Part shown: positions 48,906 to 61,100 of the stretch, piece after piece
Numbering within the stretch: the stretch's first letter is position 1
Layout: the number at the start of each line of letters is the position of its first letter
Assembly: GCA_905250075.1 (NCBI GenBank)
Contig: CAJNOP010000353.1
Coordinates: forward strand, 62,001 to 126,000
Source: Rotaria sp. Silwood1
Taxonomy: Eukaryota > Rotifera > Eurotatoria > Philodinida > Philodinidae
Length of the DNA: 64,000 bases
Reading direction: 5' to 3'
Position numbers and translations under genes: made by a program
The notes under the pieces: generated by a model
Seen by the model: only the letters and a program-made list of their open reading frames with translations
What the model was told of the DNA's origin: nothing
Database searches by the model: none

Positions 48906-51053
48906 AAACTGACGACAACCAACATTTCATGTGATCGAATAGAGAATTCAACATTAAGACATTTAGCAAATGCCGTTGCAAACAACAAAGTGATACTTAA
49001 TTAGCGCTTTTCATTATTTTTGTGCACTTGTTTCCACATAGATACTCACCACACTCTGCCTCGATGATAGTGAAATTGGAGATTCAGGGGTACAATACAT
49101 AGCCCTTGCCATCGGAAATAACGCGGTATTTGTTGTTTTCATTGTCTACCCGTTTTTTGTCAAGCTCTACTTTCATCAAGACACTCACCACGCGTAGCCT
49201 ATCTACCGATAAGATAGGCTATTTAGGAGCGCAGCATTTAGCGGATGCCATCGTAAAAAAACACCATAATGTGTGATTGATTCTTATATTGAGTCTTGCC
49301 AATCTGGACTTTAACATAGACATTGATCACACTGGACCTTTCCAAGAATCAAATTGGACTTTCAGGCTTACAGTCTCTTGCAAATGCTATCTCAAATAAT
49401 ACTGTAACATTTGGTTTGCTTTTAAACTTGTTCTTGTCAATCTCCACTTTCAAATAGGCACTCGCTACACTTTACATTGATAACAAATTGATTAGAGATT
49501 GAGGGACACAATATCTAGCAAACACCATCTTAAACAACACGGTAATATATTTACTTTACATTGATACAAGCTCTTGCCAAAATGCACTTTCAATCAGACA
49601 CTAACTACACTCCATATTAAAAATAGTAGTATAGGAGTTTCAGGGGCACAGTATCTTCTCAATGCCGTTGCAAGTAACATGGTAACAGTGGATTATTTTC
49701 ATACATGGTTTTGCTATCTTCTGCTTTGATTCAGACATTCCGTAGATTCGATCTCTCTTGAAATCAGATTAAAGATCCAATAGCATAGCATCTTGCCAAT
49801 ACCATTGCAAGCAATACGGTGATAATCGATTTGCTTTTAAAGTCATCCTTGCTAACCTTCAGTTTCACATAGACACTCACCGTACTCAACTTTTCATCCA
49901 ATAAAATTCAAGAGTCAGGGGTACCGGATGTTTTCAAAACCATAGCAAGAAACTCGGTGATAGTCGATTATTTTTTACACTTGATTGTAGTGACATACTC
50001 TTTCACACAGACTCTCATCATGTTCGACTTATCTTGTACTCATATTGGAGATTCAGACGCACAAAATGTAGTCAATGCCATTGAAAGCAATAGAGTAATA
50101 TTCAATTCATTTTCATTCGTGTTCTTGTGAGCATGTATTATCGTATAGACACTAATCACACTCTTTCTTTATACTTCTAGCTTCGGAGATTCCGCAGCAC
50201 AGCATCTGGCAGTTGGCATCGAAAACAACAGAGTAAATTTTGCGTCATTCTAATTTGTGTTCATTTGAAACACCTCTCTTAGACGCTCATCACATTCGGT
50301 CTTTCTTCTAATCACATCGGAGATTTAGGCACGCAGTATTTAGCTAAGGCTATTGGAAAAACCGCCGTAATACTGGTTTAATTTTCATACCTGTATATGT
50401 GAGCCTTGGTTTTCGCAGAGACACTTCGCTCACTCGATCTTTCTTGAAATCGAATTGGAGATTTGGGTGCACAGTATTTAGCCAATTCCATCACAAATAA
50501 CACTGTTATACACGCTTCACTTTTATATCTGTTGTTATGAATCTTAACTTTGATACAAACACTCACCGCTCTGAATCTTTCACATAATCGAATCGAAGAA
50601 TCAGGTGCAGAATATCTAGGGGAAGACATCGAAAAAAACAAAGTATTGCGTGATTCAATTGTTATTCTTACTATTGTCAATTCCCAATTCACACACAGAC
50701 ACTTACCACACTGAACCTCGCAAATAATAAAATTGGAGATTTGGGAACCCAGTATATAGCTAATGGTGTAGCAAACAACAGAGTAATGATTGCTTTGTTA
50801 GTATACTTGTTTTTGTCAACCCCAACTTTTACATAGACCCTCATGACTCTTGACCTTTGTTGGAATCAAATTGGAGATTCAGAGGCAGAGCATATTATCA
50901 ACGTCATGGCAAACAGAAGCGAATTAACTGCACTAATTTGTAGTGTTTGTTTTTTTTTAATCTTGATTTTTACACAAAGACTGCTAAGAATCATTCGCCA
51001 TTTGCAATGGTTCGAACAAGTCGAACAGCTTTATTTCGCTCCTTATTGGCGTT
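48906..51053 (+). pseudogene. LRR (ribonuclease-inhibitor/NLRC3-like) exon array, damaged
   Basis: Fifteen exons, each one 28-residue LRR of the TLTTLDLSxNxIGDxGAQYL type: 48906-48989, 49042-49125, 49181-49270 (90 nt), 49320-49403, 49458-49541, 49598-49681, 49735-49818, 49873-49956, 50011-50094, 50149-50232, 50283-50366, 50421-50504, 50559-50642, 50699-50782 and 50837-50920. All but one are exactly 84 nt and phase 0, with CAG/TAG acceptors and GTAA-type donors; introns are mostly 50-66 nt. Lesions: TGA in exon 5, TGA and TAG in exon 7, TGA in exon 12, acceptor AA instead of AG before exon 13, and no donor after exon 15. A tail ending TGA at 51053 follows. Such repeats form protein-binding horseshoes. 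Skipping a damaged exon would keep the frame, so some product cannot be excluded. Confidence 0.85.
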
Positions 51054-52327
51054 GACCATCTTGGTTGAATAACACTGTCTTCGATCAATCATTACAATGC
51101 TTTTCATTTTTCCGAAAATTAGTAGCTTTAGCTGCAATAGCAAATAAGTAGAATTTCATTGTGTGATTCATGTTTTAATGGTATCGTTACAACAGATAGG
51201 ATAGGATCGGATCGACAACTTTAGACAGTATTCAATTGAGTGGTTGTTAATTAGTGATTCGATTTGGAAGCAAATTAAAGTATTGATTGTTGAATTTTTA
51301 TGATGATGACAGTGCAGTATGAATACAATATACTCAATGTTCAGCTAGATCTTAATTTAGGATAGAGAAAAATTGTATCTTTATGATTCAAAGTATCATA
51401 TTATCATAATCAGAGCACTATCTAAAGCAGAAAGCGCTACCCCTTGTGTGTCGATTATAACTTTTATGAAAACTGGGTGTTTTTGATTGTAGGAATGGTA
51501 TTCATTTGTGCACGAAATAGATCTAAGGCATGTTCAAGAGTGAAATTCATACGTGGTAAAAAGAAAGGAATCAAAACGAAAAAAAAATTGAAAGTATAAG
51601 ATTAATGAAATGATTGCTCATTTAATCTTGACACTTCAATACAAAAGTCAACATGCTGTGGCTATTTCTTAGTTTTCTACTGTTTATAAAAATTGTCTCG
51701 GATTATACAATATTCTTCACCATATTCTTGGAAATCATGCCTAATCAATATAAGAAAACTTGATTCCACGCAGAAATAATTGTGTTTCATGTAACGATGA
51801 GTTTAAAGCTAGCTGTAATAATTACATATTCATTTTTGAATAGGTCTTTTGCATGATTATCCTAATCTTGATATGAAAATAATCATGTATATTTACTTAT
51901 AAATAAGTTCTCTTGCAAAAAGCGTCATGTCAAACGTATTCAGTTAACTTTTTGGCATTCATCATTTGCTATTAGGATATTTTAATTTCTATTGCGTTTT
52001 AATGCTTCTCTATCTTCATTGATTTCCTTAATCTAATATCCAAACTAATTTTATTAGCAGAGAATATCGTAGTAGATGATCTATATATTTTCAAAGTACG
52101 GTCAATTGTCTTCTCGAAACCTAGAAAAGTATACGATTATTCAGTTCATGAATATTTACTGTGAATTTCGGTTTTCTTTGTTGCTCTTGATTTAACAACG
52201 AGAAGCAGAAATATCTGTCATGAATCTATGTATACATGCATTTAATCATCATTAAAATATTTTCATTCTCTTCAATGAAATGTACCGAGGTTTTGCATTT
52301 TCTAGTATTTCGGTGTGTCTGTAGAAA
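51054..52327. other. No gene recognised
   Basis: AT-rich sequence downstream of the LRR array; no repeat or exon chain seen. Confidence 0.4.
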
Positions 52328-52393
52328 GGGTGTGAGTCTTAGTGTTCTCTTCATCTACATACGCACTCACAACCACACTGACACTCATACTCT
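52328..52393. repeat. Telomere-like hairpin H14
   Basis: GGGTGTGAG, spacer TCTTAGTGTTCTCTTCATC, then CACTCACAACCACACTGACAC. Reversed, the spacer reads GATGAAGAGAACACTAAGA, very close to H4 and H8. Confidence 0.8.
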
Positions 52394-52524
52394 ATTCTAA
52401 ATAATAAAAACTTCACCATAAAAAGGAATGTTTCATAAGCTTCAACACCCAATTTTATTTTTTTCTTAGCTTTGCCGTTTTCACTGGTGAAGAGATATTG
52501 AGAATGTAGTTTTGAAGACCAGTA

Positions 52525-52588
52525 GAGTGTGGGTGTGGGGATGAGTCTGTGTATGTGCATTTGCTTGTTATCCACATTCACATCCTGC
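52525..52588. repeat. Telomere-like hairpin H15
   Basis: GAGTGTGGGTGTGGGGATGAG, spacer, then TTATCCACATTCACATCCTG. Confidence 0.8.
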
Positions 52589-52648
52589 CTTAACTGAGTT
52601 TGACCATGCAAAAGAATTAGAATTTAATTATTTGAAAGATATTAACCT

Positions 52649-52722
52649 TGTGTGAGTGTGGGATGTGGTGTGCCAACAAAGTATAAAGGAACGCAGCAGT
52701 ATCCATAATCACATCCATACTG
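52649..52722. repeat. Telomere-like hairpin H16 (degenerate)
   Basis: GTGTGAGTGTGGGATGTGGTG, spacer, then ATCCATAATCACATCCATAC. It is the third copy within 400 bp. Confidence 0.7.
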
Positions 52723-53241
52723 AATTGCTATAAAAAGTTCGAAAAAAATCTCGAATTAAAAAATTCGAATAAAAAATGATTTCCAGTAGTAAAAATTCTG
52801 AAAATAGGATCTCGAAAGATGTTCTATCCTCTATAACTACATGGCTAGTTTTATGTAAACATGGTTACCAAACGCCCACACCCGACAAGAAACGTAACTA
52901 CACACATAAATGGAGAGAGCACCAAGCGCCAAGTTCAAAATAAGAGTATTGAATTTTTCCGATGCTTTTTCTGTGAACGTAACCAGAAAAATGAACAGTT
53001 ATAAAGTAGCAAAATGAAGACATTCATCATTTATTGATATAGCAAAGATACAAATGTTTGAAATCAAAAGTGTCGAGTTTTTCCACATTACCACTCTCGG
53101 AAAGAGAAATGAAAACAAGGATTTAAGGCTTGATTAAAAATAATCTATACACTGTGACATATGAGACGAAATGACATAGAATGAAAAATAAGAAAAAAAA
53201 AAAAGTTTGTTAGATTGTAGTTGTCGATGGTATGTTTCAGT

Positions 53242-54262
53242 TCAGACCGTGGCAGGGTCAAAATGATGTTTGTAATCATTCAAAGTAGTAATATAGTCGA
53301 CAAATTTCTCTCTCGATACACTGAAAAGGAAGTAAGAAAAACGATGAGAATAGAAAAAGAAAAAAAAACACTCACCGACCACTACCATCGTCGAGTTTGC
53401 TCCAATGAGATTCCCAGTTAGTAGTCACCGGCTTCGACGAGTCAGTCGATGCTGTGATTTTAGAATTTATCCATCTAGGACAAGAAATGAGAAACATATT
53501 TGATAAAACACAGATCAAAATGAAGTAATAAAATTAGAAACACTGACTTGTTATATCTATTGAGACGATTGAATATTCGTTCACCTTGTTCACGTGTGAT
53601 GAAATCTGTATATACAATAAGGAATAACAATCAATCCAAAAAGAAAAGAAAGATTTTTTTCTTACCAGGTGTAGGATTGCCTTGATCCAAAATGTAGTTA
53701 AATCGATCACGAAATGTAATACCTTTTGTCGATATACCTGGATAATGAGTGAGCATCAGATAAGCTTCAGCAAATTCTATTAATAAGCAAATATAGATTA
53801 TATCTCATGAAAGACACTATTTGAACATTGATTTACCCTCGAATGTCAACTTTCCTAAATTTTACAAAAAAAAAACTAATGAAACAATTTGATGAAACAC
53901 GATGAAGATTATACCTGTTCCATCAAAATCATAAGTTTCAAATACATGATCTGACATCTTATTCAATTCGTGTTCAGTGAACAATGGTGGTAAAGCGCTG
54001 GGAAGACTGCTGGATTGACTATTTACATACATTTTCTTATATAAACGGCGAAATTCTTTCTTGTCCATTGTGTTATCGTTTTCTGTAACGGTAAGAAAAT
54101 CTTTATAGATTTTTTCGACCATCGATAGAGGAATACCTAAGTTCATCGAAAAAATTTCTTATGAAAAATGATAAAGAGAATAGCTCAATATTCACCAGTA
54201 ACATCGCTGAACTGGATCAAATCCCATTCATTGAAAGGTTTTTTCGAACTGCCACCGCCCAT
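53242..54262 (-). CDS. EF-hand calcium-binding protein, neuronal-calcium-sensor-like, N-myristoylation signal
   Basis: Seven exons: 54262-54196, 54136-53915, 53854-53837 (18 nt), 53776-53666, 53605-53548, 53474-53376 and 53320-53242. All have GT/AG ends, the phases are consistent, and the chain gives 217 residues. It starts MGGGSSKK, a good N-myristoylation signal after Met removal. A degenerate EF-hand lies near residues 30-55 (TVTENDNTMDKKEF). A clear EF-hand, DFDGTGKLTFEEF, is assembled across exons 2, 3 and 4. A C-terminal loop, DDGSGRVSREKF, is built across exons 6 and 7. The order resembles recoverin/NCS-type sensors, which bind Ca2+ and change membrane association, but it is slightly longer and diverged. 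The last donor CG|GTGAGT overlaps an in-frame TGA, so intron retention would end the protein earlier. Confidence 0.88.
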
Positions 54263-54264
54263 TA

Positions 54265-56849
54265 TAATGGTTCGAACGATGAGAAAAACGCGCAATAATA
54301 AAAAATATGGTTGACAGTGAAGAATAGTAATCTGAAGTCAAACACGTGCTTTTATAGGATGAAAAACTATGTTATTCTCTTTTTTTTTCCTTTCTTTCTC
54401 GTTTGTTCCAGAAACGCTTCCGTGAGCGAATAATAGCATCAATACACTTATGGCTCGCGTGTCATAAAATATGACTAGCTACGATTGTTCTCCTTGAACC
54501 GACGAGGATGAAAAAAAATGAGAATTTCATCGTTCTCTGCCTTGACATGTACTCAGAAATAACTGCTAGAAAGAAAGAAAAAGAGAAGAAACACGCAAGT
54601 TGGTGCTGGCTTTTTTTTCCATCTCAATTTTGATTGCTCAGATTTTGTTCTTTCTCTAGACAATTTAATTGTTCCAACATTGTGATCAATATTGTTTCTA
54701 TATTGATCTTCTAAAGAATTCTAACGCCCTACTTCGATTTGAAATGAGTGTATAATTGTACTTTTTCCATTGAGATAAGTGTATAATACTAGCTGTATGA
54801 GATTTAAAACTCACAAAAACTTAAACCGAATCGAGTATTTGTCAAAGACACGAATACTGTCTTAGGCTGAATTTTTCAGTCTATTAAAAAAAAACAGTTC
54901 TACGTATCTAATAATTTCACAACGAAGCTTTGACAGGTTCTAGGATGAAGTTAGCACATTTCATCATTTCGTACTCAAAAAAAACTAGAGTGAAGATTCA
55001 AGAATATTTTGATGTTAAAGTCATACTCTAACCTATTGAAATAGAATACAGACAGCTTTTTGGAATTTCCTGACGTAAGCAAACTAATAGATCAAAACAT
55101 TCTTAAGCTGAATCTTCGTTAACTTCGTAAATGAGTAACCGACATTTTTCTCCTTCTTGGTGTCGATGTCAAAGAGTCGTTTATATGAGCAAAATTTTAT
55201 TTAAATTATAAATAGAAATTGGGATATTTTATTTTTATAATACCATCGCTTCGAATAGCATTTCCATGACAAGCTGTATTTGATGGATTGACAGCAGAAA
55301 TAGGTATGCATCAGTCTCAGTTTCAAGTAAACTGGTATCCAGTCGATTTGGGTACTCATTCGGTTTAACACTCAATTAACTGGGACTGATGCATACCTTA
55401 ACGAAAACGATTTTATTATCAGAACGGAGTGTAATTGTCAATTTGATGTGGTCTATGTCAATGATACCATAAAGTTGCTTTTTGACTTGACATTAACATT
55501 ATTGAATATTAGAACGATGTAGATGTGGATTCTCTTTTCTCTCACATCACATCTTCAAAGAATTCTTTCACAGCTATAAATTCGAATTTAATAGACAATA
55601 GGATTTCTATTTAATTGTCAAGCTAAACTCTTGTATTGCATACTAAATTCTCAAGAAAAGACAAAGATAATTTCAATTTGTGTTCTCACTCAAAGAATCG
55701 ACTTAAATGCTATTGATATTCGATATGGAAAAATGTCATGTCATCAATATAAAGAATATTAAGTTCATTCTGCTCACAAATAGCTAATTCGATTTCGAAT
55801 GAAGTATGGTACTCATTCCGGATTTTTCTTCTTTTTTTCTAGTAAAGCAATATTTAACACTAAACTCAGAACCTTCACTTTTCACTTTGATTAGAAGAAG
55901 TTGAACTTTAATGAAAAACTTAAATATGAGTCGTCTTTGTGTTTATAAATGTCACTCTAATTCAAACTTTCAAAAATGAATCGAATTCAAACGATAAATA
56001 ATCTTTATCCATTGTCACATGTTTGTTATGATTGAATACAAATTTCAGTGAAACATATGGTTTCTATAAAACGTTTGATGTTCTTTCAAATCGTCAATTG
56101 AACAACTTTGTTCGATCAACACATATTGAAAATCGGTCTTAGAACTTTTTCGAAAATCAATTCTGAGATCTAAGTTTTTCGCAGAGATTAGAACAGATAA
56201 TGCAATTTGGAGAAGTTCAGATAATCTCATACATTTTGCTTTCAATTTGAAAGTTTGACGACTTTAATATACATAATTTATGAAATCAAAATATTGTATC
56301 ATCAATTGATATACCACCATTTGTTTTACTTTATTCTGCATAATATCAACAATTTAATTTCGTTCATTTTTCATAGTATCAGCTTTAAAACTCAAAAATT
56401 CCCAAAAACAAACTCAATGAGTAATATATATTTTTCTTTAATATTTTTTTAACGAAAAAAAAAACTTCAAAAAAAAAACGACAATGATTTATATGTTATC
56501 ATCTGTCAAAATTTTAGCTGTTGTCATTGTATAATGAACCGAATTAGTGACGAGTGTCTATAAAGGAAATAGAATTTAAAATAAGCAAATGCATGAAAAG
56601 CTGTTAGTACAATCATAGGAAGATTCTATTTTAGGACACGTATTTTAGTTATCATTTTGCTTAATTCTTTAGATATGCAATGAGAAGATAATTCATATTT
56701 CATACGGGAATATTATTGATGTGTGATCTTTGATCGTATATGAACAGCGGTTGTTATAGGACTTTCGACTTGAACTTGAATGTACCTCATGAACTCCTTT
56801 AATAATTCTTATCTCTTTAATTAGTTGCTACATTCCACATTGCTAAGAA
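54265..56849. other. No gene recognised; one small inverted-repeat element
   Basis: AT-rich. It contains the 97-bp element at 55302-55398 listed separately, and a weak G/T then C/A pattern near 55518-55555. The open frame at 56045-56245 (minus) has no motif. Confidence 0.4.
55302..55398. mobile_element. Short inverted-repeat element (MITE-like), ~97 bp
   Basis: AGGTATGCATCAGTCTCAGTT at 55302 is matched by the reverse complement of AACTGGGACTGATGCATACCT ending at 55398 (one mismatch). It could be a minimal MITE or a solo palindrome. It is flanked by TA on the left and TA after one T on the right, weakly suggesting a TA-inserting family. Confidence 0.6.
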
Positions 56850-56892
56850 AGGTGTGGTTACTCTCTCTATTCTCACCTACACCTACACTCTT
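56850..56892. repeat. Telomere-like hairpin H17 (compact, diverged)
   Basis: AGGTGTGGTTACTCTCTCTA then TTCTCACCTACACCTACACT. It lies about 22 bp past the stop codon of the SPATA1-like gene, so probably in its 3' untranslated region. Confidence 0.7.
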
Positions 56893-56913
56893 TAAATTGA
56901 AAGAAGTAGCTTA

Positions 56914-58126
56914 CTATTGTTGTCGTTTTGTATAATGTCGATAACGATAAGTTCGAGAAGCAGTTCGAATTATAATAACTGTTTTTTCTTTTTTATGTTG
57001 ATTTTCTATTTCACGACGTTTTCGAGCTAATTCTTTTTGATATAAATAAAGACGTTCTTGTTCTTGATGTAATTTTAATAAATTTCTAGAATAATAAATA
57101 TTTCCTTTAGTTATTGGTCAATAAATAGATTCTTTACGGTGTCTTGGGTTTATTAAAATGCGTCGAATGTCTTTAGATTATGAAAGAAAAATAAGTTTTC
57201 ATTATTTTGTTTTTCATCAAATATTTACTTTGAAAGTGTACAGGTAACTGTAGGAATTTGTGGTAATTGATAATGATTAAATAATGGATAAAATAATGAT
57301 GGTCCATCTATTGGATTTATCCAAATTTGTGAACTAATTAACGACTCACTTATTGATGATTCTCGTAATAAACAATCTATTCTCTGTTTTGATATGGATG
57401 AATCATCATCACAATGTTCTTCAACTATATAAATCTGTAAGATTTTATTTATTTTAATGATACAAAGAAAATAAAACATACTTCAGGTGCCATTGTCTAC
57501 AAAAGAAAAATACATACATATATAATGTACGCGTTCGGAAGAAATTAAGACTAAGCTATTTTTTTTCTTTATAGATCTTTATTTCTTTACTCATATTAGT
57601 ACTTTTAGACTTAAATGAGTAAAGAAAATGAAACTTCATGATAGAGTTTAAATATTTAATAATCTACAAACCGTTGGTGGTCGAAAATTTATCAATTTGA
57701 ATTCTTTTTCTTCATCATATTTAACCTTAGTTAAGAACTGACCAACACTTCGAAGATAAATAAATTTTTTTGGAAAATAACTTTCTTCACCACAAATATC
57801 AATAATATATTGACGAAGTTCATCAAGAGTTAAACTTTCAGAAACACTATAAAATTGCAATCATTAACATAAATATTTTAAATTTTATTCAATTTACTTA
57901 CTGAACAAAACCTGCTGATATAACGTGTTTCATTACTTCATTTTCGGCTAAAGGTTGACAATTTTTCCAAATTCGTTTTGGTATTATATAAACATGAAAA
58001 TCAACAAGCTAAACAACAGATTATTAATTCTAATGTTTATGTATTTACTTGTGATGATTCAGATCGATTTATGCTAATAAGATTGGCTCGTTGTATTGAT
58101 CGCTGATTTTCAACTTGAGGTTGCAT
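56914..58126 (-). CDS. SPATA1-like protein
   Basis: Seven exons: 58126-58049, 58008-57902, 57846-57672, 57496-57482 (15 nt), 57434-57229, 57170-57138 and 57085-56914. All phases agree, giving 261 residues. Residues about 27-118 (LVDFHVYIIPKRIW, ...VMKHVISAGFVHVSESLTLD, FPKKFIYLRSVGQFLTKVK, ...KLINFRPPT) follow the conserved N-terminal domain of spermatogenesis-associated protein 1 as I remember it. The C-terminus is a basic, helical stretch (LHQEQERLYLYQKELARKRR), probably coiled coil. It is much shorter than vertebrate SPATA1. The family is linked to sperm and cilia; the biochemical role is not established. An apparent stop near 57118 is removed by the intron 57086-57137. Confidence 0.7.
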
Positions 58127-58129
58127 CTT

Positions 58130-61100
58130 TAACAAAATACATACAAATGCATGCGCGAATTAAATTGCTTTTTTTTTCACTCTGCAAGCTTCATCATTTT
58201 ATTCAATAAAGAAAAAAAAACAAAAAACACTTATTCCGCCACGATCGACTTAAAATGATTGTACTTATTTCATAAATACCTCGTTTTTTTTTGTTGTTGT
58301 TTTGACGTTCACATAAAAGACAAAAAAGTATGGTGTGTTTTCTTTTAAATTAACTTTTTCGTAAAAGAATTATTTTGTTTATCACTCGTAGAATAAACAG
58401 TATATCTATACTTCTAGCAAATATACTTTTTTGGCAGAAATCTATGATATTTTCAAAGAAAAAAAAACTAAAATCTTTGTTTTCTTTGGAGTTTTAAATG
58501 TGCAAAATCATTCGTTGTCGATATGGCTTGTGAAAATTAAAATATATGTTAAGTTACTCTAAATATCATGAAAAAAAATCATTACTAGAGACCTTTGTTC
58601 AATAGAACTATCAATCAAAAACTTTACGTTAGCAGAGTGACGATTACAAAATTTCTATCTATAGTTTTGTCTAGGCATCCGAGTCTAATCTCATTGAGAG
58701 TCTATTTTAAAATTTTCGGACTTTTTTCTCATATGATTAGAAAAATATCCGCTAGCTACTTTTGAATTAATAGTTAGCTGAAAGAATGAAAGTCTAATGA
58801 AAGGTTAGATGTGAAAAAAGTTTATAGAACGATCATTTTATTTGCTTTTTTGAAATATTGATGGACTCCTTTTGGATTATTATCAAATGGGTATGATTAA
58901 TTTTGGCTTGATATGTAATAAATAGAGTCATCCTTAGCATAACTACAACAAATGAAGGAACCATTCTTGAGTTCGACCAACAGTTTTAGTAAAAATGCTT
59001 CAAGTGAAGTCATTATGAGAAAAATTTAGTAAAATTGCATAAAAATATTAATTTTATCAATAGTGATCAAAACAAAAGAAAATAGCCGTTAGTTTGTATC
59101 TTGAAGTTTAAGTTCTACAACTTATACAATTTACTACTATTAATTCTTTCATCACAAAGTCATGATGAAAGAATTTACTGGATCAGAAAAGACTACAATA
59201 GCATTTAGTCTACATATTGGATTTTTTGATGAATACCTCAAAATAGATTCAAAACAACTAGACATTAATGGTTCATGGTAAGTCATCTATGATATATGAA
59301 AAAGAAATTTTTTCAAATCTTCGATGCAATGATATCATCTGGAATATGGCAAATCAACTACGCTGTAATAGATAGAACCCGAACATATCCTGAATTAAAT
59401 TTTTAATCTTGAATATCTTGTATTTCATTTTTTTCTATGTATTCTGTCTATAAATCATTGGTTGGCCGTCTATTTCTATTATAAGTACATTATTTAACAC
59501 TTGATCTATACTATGATTTTCATTCTTAAATATCAAGGATTTTATGAGATAAACACAAATTGATTTAACGCAATGCAATGCGGTTCGCTATGATCATTGT
59601 GTTACTACTATGATTCATTTCACCTGAATTCTTCGATAGTAGTTATGTGTCTTTGAGAAATCGGATACAGATAAAATATTTCTGTTTGATTTCTTCTATC
59701 GCAAAGTAAGAAACTTCAACAATTATCTTTACAAATCTTATAGGGATAAATAAAGATAATCCAACGCAAAGTATGATCAGATTTCTAGAAATAAACCAAA
59801 TCATTCTTCAATTCAATAGACTGTATTTTCTTACAAATATGACATTAGAAGACGATTGTTATTCTGTTGTTAGTACATACTGAGAACAGAACATGAATAA
59901 TACACGAGTAATATATTCTGGCATATGATGATATTATGCAGCATAAATGGGAAAACATTATTTGTGTCATTGATTATGGTCTGAAGGATAAGGTATCAAA
60001 TAAATGTATTTTTGAATAAAGATATGTGACCGAAGTTCTGAATCGATAATTCATAGATATTTCACTGATAGATACAACAAGATGTGAGTGTATAGGTGTG
60101 GCTGTGAGGTTTGGACCAGTGGACATTGTTGATTATTCTTATTTCTTACATATTTTTTTATCTGATCTAAGATAATATAAAAGATTTACTTTTTCTTTGA
60201 TCGTCTCGGGCGAATAATAATTTTTTTTTATAATAAACATTGTTGTAACAAAGTTTATTGTGACATAATCAATATTTTTCGTATCGAACAAGAATTTGGA
60301 TATTTGTTCTACAGGAAAATGTGCTGTTATGTTTCTTCTTGTCTAAAGTTTTATTGAATACGTCTTCCTTATTTGAACAATGAGTTGTCAATATTTTTTC
60401 TACCAATAACAGTCACTGTTTCTACTTCTTGAAAATACTTCTTATACATCTACTTGATGCGATTATTATCTGTTCATGTTGGTCGTTATTCCGTTCTTTT
60501 TCTGCAAAGCAACTGTTGAATATTGTCATCATCGTACATCTTTGTATCAATGTTATTCATGTATATGTGGTTAGCTTTTTTCTATAGTGTTTCTCAAGAA
60601 AAAGAAGACGATGAAAAATACTTCATACGATAGTTAATTTACACAACCTCACAATACAACGTACCGGCTCACGATCACCAGAAAAATAAAGAGAATAACT
60701 TTTTTTTTTGACTTAATTATTTTAGATAAGTGAATTTTTTGTTGCATATGCTAAATTTGTTGCCCAAGTATCAAAATCCATAATACCACCATTTTTATGT
60801 GGTTTTAATTGTTTATTGAAGTTCTTCTTTTTTACGTATCAGTAGATTAAAATATCGTTCGAGTTTCTCTTGATTAAGCTCGACTCACTTTTTCATTGTT
60901 TCGGATTTAACAGGTAGATAAAGATAAAAAGGAACGAATATGAGTGACACGTGTATTATTAACAAGTGAAGATGATTAGTATTTGAAAGAAACATTTTCG
61001 TACATGAAAAACATAGTTGATGATGACACTCATTTGAATTCTCTAGGAAAATTGCTGTACTAGATAAATGAACGTAAACAAGAGCGCCAATGCTATGGAA

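Noticed and set aside
57086-57137. Apparent nonsense codon in the SPATA1-like gene
   Set aside because: A GTAAAG...TTCTAG intron of 52 nt removes it and all phases then agree.
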